Origin: a bacterium HR40 | GTDB lineage: Bacteria > Pseudomonadota > Alphaproteobacteria > Geminicoccales > Geminicoccaceae | NCBI GenBank assembly: GCA_002898275.1 | Contig: BEIQ01000003.1 | Coordinates: forward strand, 1-64,000 | Direction of reading: 5' to 3' | DNA: 64,000 nt | In this document: positions 35,339-44,130 of the stretch, piece after piece | Layout: each line of letters starts with the position of its first letter | Position numbering within the stretch: the first letter of the stretch is position 1 | Translations under genes and position numbers: made by a program | Notes under the pieces: generated by a model | What the model was told of the DNA's origin: nothing | The model's input: the letters and a program-made list of their open reading frames with translations, nothing else | Databases searched by the model: none

Positions 35339-36400
35339 ATGACACGTCAGCTTGCCTCAGCGCTGCTTGCCGGCGCGCTGGCTTTCGCCGTTGCCGACCA
35401 AGCCGGTGCTGCTTGTTCGCCGGAGAATTGGCAGGAGTGCGAAGGCAAACCCTGGGTGACGGGAAAGGCGGAGACGCCCATCGGCAGCAAGTGGTGGCCG
35501 AACCCGCAATGGGGCGAAGGGGACGAAGCCGGGGCCACCAACTGGTACACCAAGCCCGAAGTGGTCCGCCGCGGTCTCGCCGAAGCCGACCGCGGTCGTG
35601 CCTATCGCATCGGCCGTCCCTACGAGGCCGATATGCCGCTCTTCGGTTCGCGCAAATTCAGCCTGCGCATTCCCGGCACCCCGACCGGCGGGCCGTTTGG
35701 CGCGAACCGCATCATCTGGCACGACGAGTTCCTCGCTACCGAGGTTGGCCAAGTCGGCACGCAGTTCGACGGTCTCGGCCACATCGGGGTGATGATCGGG
35801 CGCGAGGGCGACAAGGATGAGATGCGCTTTTACAATGGCTTCAGCGAGACCGAGGTGGGCGCCCCCTACGGCCTGCGCAAGCTCGGGACGGAGAAGCTGC
35901 ATCCCATCGTCGGCCGCGGCATCCTGATCGACGTGGCGGGTGCGAAGGGCGTGGAGATGCTCGATGCGGGCTACGAGATCACCATGGCCGATGTGCGCGC
36001 CGCGCTGGCCCGCCAAGGCATGGCCGACTTCCGCTTCGCCGAGGGCGATGTAGTCCTCTTCCACACCGGTTGGGGCAAACTGTGGAAGGTCGATAACGCC
36101 AAGTACAACTCCGGCTGCCCCGGGATCGGCATGGAGGTCGCACGCTGGCTGAGCGACGAGGTCCGCGCCGGGGTGGTCGGGGCCGATACCTGGCCCGTCG
36201 AGGCGGTCCCCAATCCGGATCCGGCCTGTGCCTTCTGTGTGCACCAGCACCTGATCACCCGCCACGGCATCCTGTTGCACGAGAACCTGTTCCTCGACGA
36301 GCTGGCGGCCGATGGGGTGTATCGTTTCCTCTACGTCTTCTCGCCGGCGCCGATCGTCGGAGCGACGGGATCCATGGGCGCTCCGCTGGCGATCGACTGA
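35339..36400 (+). CDS. Exported cyclase-family (PF04199) metal hydrolase
   Basis: A 353-residue protein with a signal peptide (TRQLASALLAGALAFAVADQ, cut near AGAA). The cyclase/kynurenine-formamidase fold is marked by EVGQVGTQFDGLGHIG; here the usual HxGTHxDxxxH metal motif is Q-V-G-T-Q-F-D-G-L-G-H, with both His replaced by Gln. A subset of family members has TQ(F/W)D, so it may still bind metal through Gln, Asp and the last His. Other blocks are GRGILIDVAG and GDVVLFHTGWGKLW. It is followed by a Tat-exported SMP-30 protein in the same direction, which suggests joint breakdown of a lactone- or amide-type compound in the periplasm. Confidence 0.83.
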   Translation: MTRQLASALLAGALAFAVADQAGAACSPENWQECEGKPWVTGKAETPIGSKWWPNPQWGEGDEAGATNWYTKPEVVRRGLAEADRGRAYRIGRPYEADMPLFGSRKFSLRIPGTPTGGPFGANRIIWHDEFLATEVGQVGTQFDGLGHIGVMIGREGDKDEMRFYNGFSETEVGAPYGLRKLGTEKLHPIVGRGILIDVAGAKGVEMLDAGYEITMADVRAALARQGMADFRFAEGDVVLFHTGWGKLWKVDNAKYNSGCPGIGMEVARWLSDEVRAGVVGADTWPVEAVPNPDPACAFCVHQHLITRHGILLHENLFLDELAADGVYRFLYVFSPAPIVGATGSMGAPLAID

Positions 36401-36537
36401 GCGCCTCCTGGCTGCGGCCCGGACGGCCGACGCCGCCCGGGCCGTCCCATGGCACCCCTTGCGCGCTCTGCAGTGGACCCGATAATCGCTGCGTTCGCAT
36501 CCCTGCGAACGATACCACCGATCGGGGAGGACTGTCC

Positions 36538-37683
36538 GTGACACGCGTCCAACTGCACCGCTTCATCGATCTCGCGGCATCCCAGCCGCCGGTCGAACGG
36601 CCCGGCTTCGATCGCCGGCGCTTCATGGGCTGGGCGGCGACCCTGGCTGCCGCCACCGCCATGGCGAAGGATGCCTTCGCCCGTAGCTTCGCGCCGGACG
36701 CCGAGCCGGTGCGCTATCCCGAACCCGACGTCGTCGTGCTCGACAAGCGGTTCAAATACAAGCTCGGCAACACGCCGATCGTCCGGCTCTACCGTGGCAC
36801 GCTCTGGGCCGAGGGGCCAGCCTGGAACGCGGTCGGGCGCTATCTGTTGTGGTCGGACATCCCCAACAACGAGCAGCTGCGGTGGATCGAGGAGGACGGT
36901 CACGTTTCGCGTTTCTTCCGTCACCCCTCCTTTCATTCGAATGGCAACACCTTCGATTTCCAGGGCCGGCAGATCAGCTTCTGCCATTACCCGCGCCAGG
37001 TGGTCCGCTACGAATGGGACGGCAGCGTCACGGTGCTCGCCGACAAAAACGACGAGGGCAAGCCTCTCAACGCGCCCAATGACGGGGTCGTGCATCCCGC
37101 CGACGGCGCCATCTGGTTCACCGATCCGGGTTATGGCGCCCTCATGAATTACGAGGGCCAGCGGGTGCCGGAGAGCGCCACCAACCCGCAGCCTTTCATC
37201 AAGGAGGCGATTTACCGCATCGACGCCCAGACCGGGAAGATCAGCAAAGTCGCCGACGAGCCCTACAAGCCGAACGGCATGTGCTTCAGCCCGGATTACA
37301 AGATCCTCTACGTCGCCGACACTGGCGCCTCGCACTATCCCGACGCCAAGAAGGTAATTTGGGCCTTCGACGTCGTGGACGGGGTCAAGCTCAGGAACCC
37401 TCGGATCTTCGCCGACATGACTCTCGACGGCCGAGCCGGCTTCGCCGACGGCATCCGCTGCGACGAGGACGGGAACGTCTGGGCCTCGGCCGGCTGGGTC
37501 GGGGACGGCTACGATGGGGTGCACGTGTTCGCCCCCGACGGTGTCCGCATCGGCCAGATCCGGCTACCGGAAATCTGCTCGAACGTCTGTTTTGGCGGCA
37601 GCAAGCGCAACCGGCTGTTCATGACCGGCAGCCAGTCCCTCTACGCCGTCTACGTCGAGACCCGTGGCGCCCATATCACCTAG
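36538..37683 (+). CDS. Tat-exported SMP-30/gluconolactonase family protein
   Basis: A 381-residue beta-propeller protein. A twin-arginine signal, FDRRRFMGWAATLAAATAMA, suggests export in folded form. Metal-site residues of SMP-30 lactonases are visible: Glu in WAEGPAWNAV, Asn in LNAPNDGVVH, Asn in YKPNGMCFSPD, and Asp in FADGIRCDEDGNVWAS. These enzymes hydrolyse sugar lactones with a divalent metal. The gene starts with GTG at 36538 after ggggagga and follows the cyclase-family gene by 137 bases. Confidence 0.88.
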   Translation: MTRVQLHRFIDLAASQPPVERPGFDRRRFMGWAATLAAATAMAKDAFARSFAPDAEPVRYPEPDVVVLDKRFKYKLGNTPIVRLYRGTLWAEGPAWNAVGRYLLWSDIPNNEQLRWIEEDGHVSRFFRHPSFHSNGNTFDFQGRQISFCHYPRQVVRYEWDGSVTVLADKNDEGKPLNAPNDGVVHPADGAIWFTDPGYGALMNYEGQRVPESATNPQPFIKEAIYRIDAQTGKISKVADEPYKPNGMCFSPDYKILYVADTGASHYPDAKKVIWAFDVVDGVKLRNPRIFADMTLDGRAGFADGIRCDEDGNVWASAGWVGDGYDGVHVFAPDGVRIGQIRLPEICSNVCFGGSKRNRLFMTGSQSLYAVYVETRGAHIT

Positions 37684-37700
37684 GGCCGGAGCTCCTGCCG

Positions 37701-37726
37701 GCACCGGCGGCGTCAGCCGCCGGTGC
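37701..37726. terminator. Possible bidirectional hairpin terminator
   Basis: A perfect 10-bp stem (37701-37710 with 37717-37726) and 6-base loop lies between the convergent SMP-30 and FMN reductase genes. No T tract follows on either strand. Confidence 0.45.
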
Positions 37727-37734
37727 GGCCCGGT

Positions 37735-38295
37735 CTAGCGCCGCAACCGCTCCGTCCACTCGGCGAGCGCCGCGAGCAATCGGACCACGAGCTCGCGCGT
37801 CTCCGTGTCGACGAGTTCGCCGCGCTCGTCGAATTTCTGGGTCGCGTCGCGGATCAGAACGTCGGGCCGCCAGAGCACCTGGGCACCGAGGCTGGCCAGG
37901 ACGAAGCGCAGATGCGGCTGCATGCGCACCGTGCCGAAGGCGCCAGGCGACGCCCCCATGGTGGCGATAGGCTTGCCGGCGAAGGGTTGCTCGGGCGGGC
38001 GCGACACCCAGTCGATGGCATTCTTGAGCACGCCCGGAATCGAATAGTTGTACTCGGGCGAGACGATGAGCAGCGCGTCGGCTGCGCGGATGGCATCTCG
38101 CAGGGCCTGGACGGGCGGCGGGAACGCGCCGCCGGCGCGCAGATCCTCGTTATAGGGCGGGATGTCGTGCAGCAGCACGAGCTCGCCGCTCCAGCCGGCG
38201 GGCAGCAGCGCGAGGGCAGCGCGCGCGGCCGCGGTGTTGAGGGATGCACGCCGAAGGCTTCCGGATATCGCCAGCAGCCTACGCGGGGTGGTCAT
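37735..38295 (-). CDS. NADPH-dependent FMN reductase family protein
   Basis: A 186-residue flavodoxin-like oxidoreductase. FMN phosphate loop: LLAISGSLRRASLNTAAAR; second family motif: IVSPEYNYSIPGVLKNAIDW. Members reduce quinones, azo dyes, chromate or free FMN with NADPH. It lies 15 bases downstream of pntB on the same strand, so it is likely co-transcribed with the transhydrogenase that supplies NADPH. Confidence 0.9.
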   Translation of the reverse strand: MTTPRRLLAISGSLRRASLNTAAARAALALLPAGWSGELVLLHDIPPYNEDLRAGGAFPPPVQALRDAIRAADALLIVSPEYNYSIPGVLKNAIDWVSRPPEQPFAGKPIATMGASPGAFGTVRMQPHLRFVLASLGAQVLWRPDVLIRDATQKFDERGELVDTETRELVVRLLAALAEWTERLRR

Positions 38296-38310
38296 GGCCG
38301 TCTCCCCTCC

Positions 38311-39768
38311 TCACGGATCGAGAGCGCGCACGATCTCTTCCGTGACCTTCTTGGCATCGCCGAACAGCATCATCGTATGAGGCCGATAGAACAAGGGATT
38401 GTCGATCCCGGCATAACCCGGAGCCATCGAGCGTTTCACGAAGAATACCGCCTTGGCCTTCTCGACATCGAGCACCGGCATACCGTAGATTGGCGACTTC
38501 GGATCCTCTTTCGCCGCTGGATTGGTAATGTCGTTGGCGCCGATCACATAGGCGACATCGGCGGTCTGGAACTCGTTGTTGATCTCCTCCATCTCGAAGA
38601 CGACATCGTAGGGAATGTTCGCTTCCGCGAGCAGCACATTCATATGCCCCGGCATCCGCCCGGCCACCGGGTGGATGGCGAACTTCACCTCCACCCCTTT
38701 TTCCGTGAGCTTGTCGTAAAGCTCGCGCACCGCATGCTGAGCCTGCGCCACCGCCATACCATAGCCCGGCACGATGATGACCTTTTGGGCGTTCTCCATG
38801 ATGAAGGCGGCATCCTCGGCGGAGCCCGCCTTCACCGTCTTCTCGCCCTCCTCGGCGGCCGCCACTGCCGATTCGCCGAATCCGCCCAGGATCACCGAGA
38901 CGAAGGAGCGGTTCATCGCACGGCACATGATGTACGAGAGGATGGCACCCGAGGAGCCGACGAGAGCTCCGGTGATGATCAGCATCGGATTGTTGAGGGT
39001 GAAACCGATTCCGGCCGCCGCCCAGCCCGAGTAACTGTTGAGCATGGAAATGACCACCGGCATATCGGCGCCGCCGATCGGGATGATGAGCAGTACCCCG
39101 AGGGCGAAAGACAGAAGCGCCAGTAGCAGAAAGACGAAGCCGTTGCCACTCGCCAAAAAGACGGCAAGCAACGCCAGGAGGACGATACCGAGGGCAATAT
39201 TGATGACATGACGGCCGGGCAACAGGATCGGCTGACTGCGCATGAACAGCCGGCAGACGGCGAGCACCGGCTCGGGGATCCGCTCTTCGATATGCTTCGG
39301 GAAACGCGCCTGGAGCTTGCCCCAGGCGATGACCGAGCCGGTGAAGGTGACCGCGCCCACGATGGTGCCGAGACCCATCTCGAGGAGCGAGGCGGTCTTC
39401 ACACCGTGCGGCCCGAGAATGCCGAAATCGGCTGGATTGGAAAGCGCCGCTCCGGCGACGAGGACGGCAGCGAGACCGACCAGGGAGTGAAAGGCGGCCA
39501 CCAGCTGCGGCATGGCCGTCATCTGGATGCGCCGGGCCACCACCAAGCCGATGCCGCCGCCAATCGCCATGCCGATGGCGATGAGCACCCCCGAAAGCAG
39601 GCTGGGATGCGGCAACACCATGAGGGTGATCAGCACCGCGAGGGCCATGCCGGTCATGCCATAGACGTTCCCGGCGCGGGCGGAGGCCGGGTGGGAGAGG
39701 CCGCGCAGGGCGAGAATGAAGCAGACGGCTGCAACGAGATAGCCGAGGGCAGCGAGATTGGCGCTCAT
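38311..39768 (-). CDS. pntB: NAD(P) transhydrogenase subunit beta
   Basis: 485 residues. It provides most membrane helices and the NADP(H)-binding domain III of the proton-translocating transhydrogenase, which reduces NADP with NADH and the proton gradient. The N-terminal half is hydrophobic; the C-terminal domain shows VIIVPGYGMAVAQAQ, HPVAGRMPGHMNVLLAEA, IGANDITNPAA and FYRPHTMMLFGDAKK, all typical. It ends a three-subunit operon pntA1-pntA2-pntB with gaps of 12-14 bases. Confidence 0.97.
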   Translation of the reverse strand: MSANLAALGYLVAAVCFILALRGLSHPASARAGNVYGMTGMALAVLITLMVLPHPSLLSGVLIAIGMAIGGGIGLVVARRIQMTAMPQLVAAFHSLVGLAAVLVAGAALSNPADFGILGPHGVKTASLLEMGLGTIVGAVTFTGSVIAWGKLQARFPKHIEERIPEPVLAVCRLFMRSQPILLPGRHVINIALGIVLLALLAVFLASGNGFVFLLLALLSFALGVLLIIPIGGADMPVVISMLNSYSGWAAAGIGFTLNNPMLIITGALVGSSGAILSYIMCRAMNRSFVSVILGGFGESAVAAAEEGEKTVKAGSAEDAAFIMENAQKVIIVPGYGMAVAQAQHAVRELYDKLTEKGVEVKFAIHPVAGRMPGHMNVLLAEANIPYDVVFEMEEINNEFQTADVAYVIGANDITNPAAKEDPKSPIYGMPVLDVEKAKAVFFVKRSMAPGYAGIDNPLFYRPHTMMLFGDAKKVTEEIVRALDP

Positions 39769-39780
39769 GGCCGCGGCTCC

Positions 39781-40071
39781 TCAACCACGCCGGCGGAACA
39801 TGGCAAGCATTCTCTGGGTCACGGCGAAACCGCCGAAGATGTTGACCGAGGCGAGCACCACGGCGAGGAAGCCGAGCAACGTGTGGACGCCGAAGCCGCC
39901 GGCACCGGTGGCGATGAGCGCCCCGACCACGATCACGCTCGAGATGGCGTTGGTCACCGACATGAGGGGCGTGTGGAGCGCCGGGGTAACCGACCACACG
40001 ACATAGTAGCCGACGAAGATGGCGAGCACGAAGATGATGAGGTTGACGATTCCCGGATCGACGGCTGCCAT
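39781..40071 (-). CDS. pntAB: NAD(P) transhydrogenase subunit alpha 2 (membrane part)
   Basis: A 96-residue membrane protein with three hydrophobic helices ([32 protein letters not shown], and [20 protein letters not shown]). It equals the C-terminal membrane part of E. coli PntA. A separate gene for this part is characteristic of Rhodospirillum-type alphaproteobacteria. It lies 14 bases after pntA1 and 12 before pntB. Confidence 0.96.
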   Translation of the reverse strand: MAAVDPGIVNLIIFVLAIFVGYYVVWSVTPALHTPLMSVTNAISSVIVVGALIATGAGGFGVHTLLGFLAVVLASVNIFGGFAVTQRMLAMFRRRG

Positions 40072-40085
40072 AGCGGGCCTCCGGC

Positions 40086-41204
40086 TCAGCTCTGGAAGTT
40101 GGGATGAACGATGCTGCCGCCGCGGGTGAGCAGGGTCGCGGCCACCAGTTCGTCATTCGTGTCGATGTGGACCTCGTTCGCTCCCTCGGGCACGAGGAGC
40201 GAGAGGAAGTTCAGGAGATTCTTGGCATAGAGCTGGCTGGCCGTGGGCGCGACGCGGGAGGGGAGATTGCGCGGCCCGAGGATCGTCACCCCATCCATCT
40301 CCACGGTCTCGCCCGGCCGGCTGCCCTCGACATTGCCACCGCTCTCCACCGCCATATCGAGGATCACGGCTCCCGGCTTCATGCTGCGCACCATGCCCGC
40401 GGTCACGATCCGCGGTGCCGGACGGCCGGGGACCTGAGCGGTGGTGACGACGATGTCCTGACTGCGGATGTGATCCGCTAGCACCTGCCGCTGCCGTTCC
40501 AGTTCCTCAGCCGTCAGCGGTCGGGCATAGCCGCCGGCGGTTGCGGCATCCTCGGGGATATAGCCGACGAAGCGGGCGCCGAGGGATTCGATCTCCTGCT
40601 TGGCGGCCGGCCGGACATCGGTGGCGCTCACCACGGCTCCCATGCGGCGGGCGGTCGCGATCGCCTGCAGGCCGGCCACCCCGGCACCGATCACGAACAC
40701 CTTGGCGGGGGTGACGGTTCCCGCTGCGGTCATCATCATCGGCACCACCCGCCGATAGGCGGTCATCGCCTCGAGCATGGCGCGGAATCCGGCGAGATTG
40801 GCCTGGCTCGAGAGCACGTCCATGGCCTGCGCACGGGTGGTGCGCGGCAGCAGTTCGAGGGCGAAGGCGGTGACACCGCGTTCGGCGTAGGCGGCGACCT
40901 GCGCCCGGTTCGGATAAGGGTCGAGCATGCCGACGAGGACCTGACCGTGGCGCAGAAGCGGCATTTCCGCGTCCGTGGGACGTTGCACCTTGAGCACGAT
41001 GTCGGCCCGTTCCCAGATCTCTTCCGCCTCGACCAGGGTCGCCCCCTTCTGTTGGTATTCGGCGTCCGACCAAAGCGAACCGGCACCGGCTCCGCGCTCG
41101 ATCCACACCTGCTGACCGAGCGCGACCAAGCGTCCCACCGTCTCCGGCGAAGCGGCGACACGCGCCTCCGGTTCGCGCCGTTCCTTCGGCACTCCGATGA
41201 TCAT
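40086..41204 (-). CDS. pntAA: NAD(P) transhydrogenase subunit alpha 1 (NAD(H)-binding)
   Basis: 372 residues, the soluble domain I that binds NAD(H). It opens [20 protein letters not shown]; the Rossmann motif is [21 protein letters not shown], preceded by TVTPAKV; the mobile loop region includes [14 protein letters not shown] and [20 protein letters not shown]. It is homologous to alanine dehydrogenase, but the pntA2-pntB genes immediately downstream fix its identity. First gene of the operon. Confidence 0.97.
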   Translation of the reverse strand: MIIGVPKERREPEARVAASPETVGRLVALGQQVWIERGAGAGSLWSDAEYQQKGATLVEAEEIWERADIVLKVQRPTDAEMPLLRHGQVLVGMLDPYPNRAQVAAYAERGVTAFALELLPRTTRAQAMDVLSSQANLAGFRAMLEAMTAYRRVVPMMMTAAGTVTPAKVFVIGAGVAGLQAIATARRMGAVVSATDVRPAAKQEIESLGARFVGYIPEDAATAGGYARPLTAEELERQRQVLADHIRSQDIVVTTAQVPGRPAPRIVTAGMVRSMKPGAVILDMAVESGGNVEGSRPGETVEMDGVTILGPRNLPSRVAPTASQLYAKNLLNFLSLLVPEGANEVHIDTNDELVAATLLTRGGSIVHPNFQS

Positions 41205-41343
41205 GACCCGAGGCTCTCCGAGGCTCGATTTCCTGACCGGGTGGCCCGCGAGCGTGCACTGGGCACGAGCCTTCTAGGAGAGCCCTGGCGCGGATGCAAT
41301 GCGACGGATGAGGGAAGACCGCGGCTTCGCGAGATCCGACGGC

Positions 41344-42189
41344 TCAAGCCGCGAAGACTGCCCGGCGGCCGCTCTTGTGGCGATACATGAGCCGATCGGC
41401 CTGTCGCAGCAACAGCGGCGGGTCCTCGCCCTCGACGGGGAAGAGGGACATGCCCAGCGAACAAGAGATGGCGATGGTCCCATGCGGCAGGGCGATGGGT
41501 TCGGCGATCCGGCGGCGCAGCTTGTCGGCCACCGCTTGCGCCGTGAGTAGCGACGACACGCTGTCGAGCAGCACGACGAACTCGTCGCCACCGAAACGGG
41601 CCACCGTATCGCAGGCGCGCAACGAGGCCCGCAGCCGCTCGGCTGTGGTTCGCAGCACGGCATCACCGGCCTCGTGGCCGAAACAATCGTTGATCGCCTT
41701 GAACCCGTCGAGATCGAGAAAGAGGAGGGCACCGGTGGTGCCGTTGCGGCGCGCACGGGCGATCGCGTCCGCGAGCTTGTCCTCGAACAGCCAGCGGTTG
41801 GCGAGTCCGGTCAGGCGGTCGTGGGTGGCCCAATGGACGAGACGACGGCGGTCGACGCGCTGGCGGTAGAGACGGCCGAGGGTGCGCACGAGCAAGGCCA
41901 GATCCCGCTGCGGCTCGCCTCCACCCCACGCCGAGAGCGGTAGCGGTAGCACCGAACAGTCGGGTGCGGTGCAGACCAGTCGCAAAATCGCCTCTTCCCG
42001 ATTCCCCTCGTCGGTCGGCGTGCCGACGAAGACGACGTCCGTCGGCTCCTCGACCAGCCGGCCCACCGCCTCGTGCACGCTCGCCACATGGTCGAGCCGG
42101 AGCTCGACGAGACCGGCCTCGCCCGCCGCACGCGCGAGCAGGGCCAGGCCGTCGCCCGCCCGGTCGACGAGCATCACGCGAAAGGTCAT
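41344..42189 (-). CDS. Diguanylate cyclase with degenerate receiver-like domain
   Basis: 281 residues. Residues about 1-115 resemble a response-regulator receiver (FRVMLVDRAGDGLALLARAA), but the phospho-acceptor position in DVVFVGTP lacks Asp, so phosphorylation is unlikely. Residues about 120-281 are a GGDEF domain with the intact active motif RFGGDEFVVLLD and the product-inhibition I-site R-A-C-D five residues before it. The enzyme should make cyclic di-GMP from GTP and be feedback inhibited. It is soluble. Neighbours (pnt, DUF72) give no obvious target. Confidence 0.9.
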   Translation of the reverse strand: MTFRVMLVDRAGDGLALLARAAGEAGLVELRLDHVASVHEAVGRLVEEPTDVVFVGTPTDEGNREEAILRLVCTAPDCSVLPLPLSAWGGGEPQRDLALLVRTLGRLYRQRVDRRRLVHWATHDRLTGLANRWLFEDKLADAIARARRNGTTGALLFLDLDGFKAINDCFGHEAGDAVLRTTAERLRASLRACDTVARFGGDEFVVLLDSVSSLLTAQAVADKLRRRIAEPIALPHGTIAISCSLGMSLFPVEGEDPPLLLRQADRLMYRHKSGRRAVFAA

Positions 42190-42274
42190 GGCAAGCGCCC
42201 CGCGTCCGTGCTCCTGCTTCGCCTCTGATTAGCACACGCGAGCCGCGACGCAACTTCGGTTTGCAAAACTACAC

Positions 42275-43045
42275 CTAAAATTGCCGCGATCCCGGGCACG
42301 TCCCCAGCCTCTCCGCCATGCCACCGAGCAGGGCGCGGAGGCGACGGGCGTCGGTCACCGCATGCGCCTCCTCGTCGGTGTTGTCGAAGAACACCCAGAC
42401 GTCGCGCCCCTCGGCGCGGCAATCGGCGAGCCACTCTGCCCACTGCCGCAGTACCGGCTCGGGATAGGCCCCGCGGTACCGCCGAAGATGCCCGTGGAGA
42501 CGGACGTACACGAAGTCCGCAGTGGCCACGCGCGGCGCCGCGAGACCAGCGAGGTCGAAGGAAGAGAAGGCCGCACGGTGCCGCCGTAGCACCTCGTAGA
42601 CGGTATCGCGATGCCAGCTCGTGTCGCGGAACTCGAAGGCGTATCGCCGGCCGGGCGGCAGGGACGCCAAAAAATCGTCCAAAAGCGGCGGATCCGCCGG
42701 AAAACGCGGGGGAAGCTGGAACAGCACGGGCCCCAGTCGCTCGCCGAACAGATCGGTCGTGGCGAAAAAGGGGGACAGCAGCTCGCTGCAGTCGCGCAGC
42801 CGGCGGTAGTGGGTGATCGCCCGCCAGGCCTTGACGGCGAACCGGAAGGGCTCCGGCGTGCGCGCGAGCCAGCCGCGAACGATCGCCGGCCGCGGCAGCC
42901 GATAGAAGCTGGCGTTCACTTCGACCGTGTCGAATTCCGTTGCGTAATGCGCGAGCCACTCGCTCGGGCGCAGTCCCGCCGGGTAGAAACGGCCGCGCCA
43001 GTTGGCATAGGCCCAACCCGATGTGCCGATGCGGATCTCGGGCAC
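42275..43045 (-). CDS. DUF72 domain protein (YecE-like)
   Basis: A 256-residue TIM-barrel-like protein of the DUF72 family. Landmarks are EIRIGTSGWAYANWRGRFYP at the start, TVEVNASFYRLP, RFAVKAWRAITH and GPVLFQLPPRF, then FEFRDTSWH and VYVRLHG, with the end WVFFDNTDEEAHAV. No function is established. The GTG at 43045 has aggagg 8 bases upstream. It lies 68 bases after asd on the same strand. Confidence 0.9.
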   Translation of the reverse strand: MPEIRIGTSGWAYANWRGRFYPAGLRPSEWLAHYATEFDTVEVNASFYRLPRPAIVRGWLARTPEPFRFAVKAWRAITHYRRLRDCSELLSPFFATTDLFGERLGPVLFQLPPRFPADPPLLDDFLASLPPGRRYAFEFRDTSWHRDTVYEVLRRHRAAFSSFDLAGLAAPRVATADFVYVRLHGHLRRYRGAYPEPVLRQWAEWLADCRAEGRDVWVFFDNTDEEAHAVTDARRLRALLGGMAERLGTCPGSRQF

Positions 43046-43113
43046 CCCGCCCCTCCTCGCCTCGCCCCCCTGCATGTGGGGATGGCCGGGAGGGGATGCA
43101 GCCTGGTCGGCGC

Positions 43114-44130
43114 TCAGAGATAGCCGTCGTCGACGAGCCGATGGGCGATCTGCACGGCGTTGAGGGCCGCACCCTTGCGCAGATTGTCGGCGACCACCCA
43201 CATGGCGAGGCCATTTTCGACCGTGGGATCGCGACGGATGCGAGAGACGAAGACCGCATATTCGCCGACGCAGTCGACCGGTGTCGCGTACTGACCTTCC
43301 TCCGGCCGATCGAGCACCACCACCCCTTCGAAATTGTCGAGCGCCGTGCGCGCTTCCTCGACATCGACCGGTTCGTGGAACTCGGCGAACACCGCCTCGG
43401 AATGGCCGACGAATACCGGGACCCGCACGCAGGTCGCCACGACATCGATGGCGGGATCGAGGATCTTTTTGGTCTCGACCCGCATCTTCCACTCTTCCTT
43501 GGTGAAGCCATCCTCGAGGAAGCGGTCGATCTGCGGAATGAGGTTGAAGGCGATGCGCTTCGGGAAGATCTTCGGCTGCGGCTCGCGGTTCATGTAGATG
43601 CCCTTGGTCTGCTCGAAGAGCTCGTCCATGGCCCGCTGGCCGGCACCGCTCGTCGACTGGTAGGTGGCGACCGCCACTCGCTTGACCCGCCAGAGGTCGT
43701 GCAAGGGCTTGAGCGCCATCACCATTTGGATGGTGGAGCAATTGGGATTGGCGATGATGTTCTTCGCCCGGAAGCCGGCAAGCGCTTCGGGATTGACCTC
43801 GGGGACGACGAGCGGGACTTCCGGGTCCATGCGCCACTGCGAACTGTTGTCGATGACGACGCAGCCAGCGGCTGCCGCCTTGGGAGCGTATTCCGCCGAC
43901 ACGCTGCTGCCGGCCGAGAAGAGGGCCAGATCGACGCCCTCGAAGTCGAAGCTGGCGAGATCCTTGACCCTCAGTCGGATGTCGTCGCCGAAGCTGACTT
44001 CCTTGCCCACCGACCGGGCCGAGGCGACGGCGTAGACTTCATCGACCGGGAAACCGGTCTCGTGGAGAATCTCGAGCATCTGGTTGCCGACCGCCCCGGT
44101 CGCACCGACCACTGCCACCCTGTAGGCCAT
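43114..44130 (-). CDS. asd: Aspartate-semialdehyde dehydrogenase
   Basis: 338 residues. It reduces aspartyl phosphate to aspartate semialdehyde with NADPH, the branch point to lysine, threonine and methionine. RVAVVGATGAVGNQMLEIL binds NADP; the catalytic Cys is in NPNCSTIQMV; STSGAGQRAMDEL and SHSEAV-like VFVGHSEAVFAEF follow. The ATG at 44130 is favoured because gggag lies 6 bases upstream; an ATG two codons earlier overlaps that site. In relatives asd follows leuB closely; here 936 bases intervene. Confidence 0.96.
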   Translation of the reverse strand: MAYRVAVVGATGAVGNQMLEILHETGFPVDEVYAVASARSVGKEVSFGDDIRLRVKDLASFDFEGVDLALFSAGSSVSAEYAPKAAAAGCVVIDNSSQWRMDPEVPLVVPEVNPEALAGFRAKNIIANPNCSTIQMVMALKPLHDLWRVKRVAVATYQSTSGAGQRAMDELFEQTKGIYMNREPQPKIFPKRIAFNLIPQIDRFLEDGFTKEEWKMRVETKKILDPAIDVVATCVRVPVFVGHSEAVFAEFHEPVDVEEARTALDNFEGVVVLDRPEEGQYATPVDCVGEYAVFVSRIRRDPTVENGLAMWVVADNLRKGAALNAVQIAHRLVDDGYL

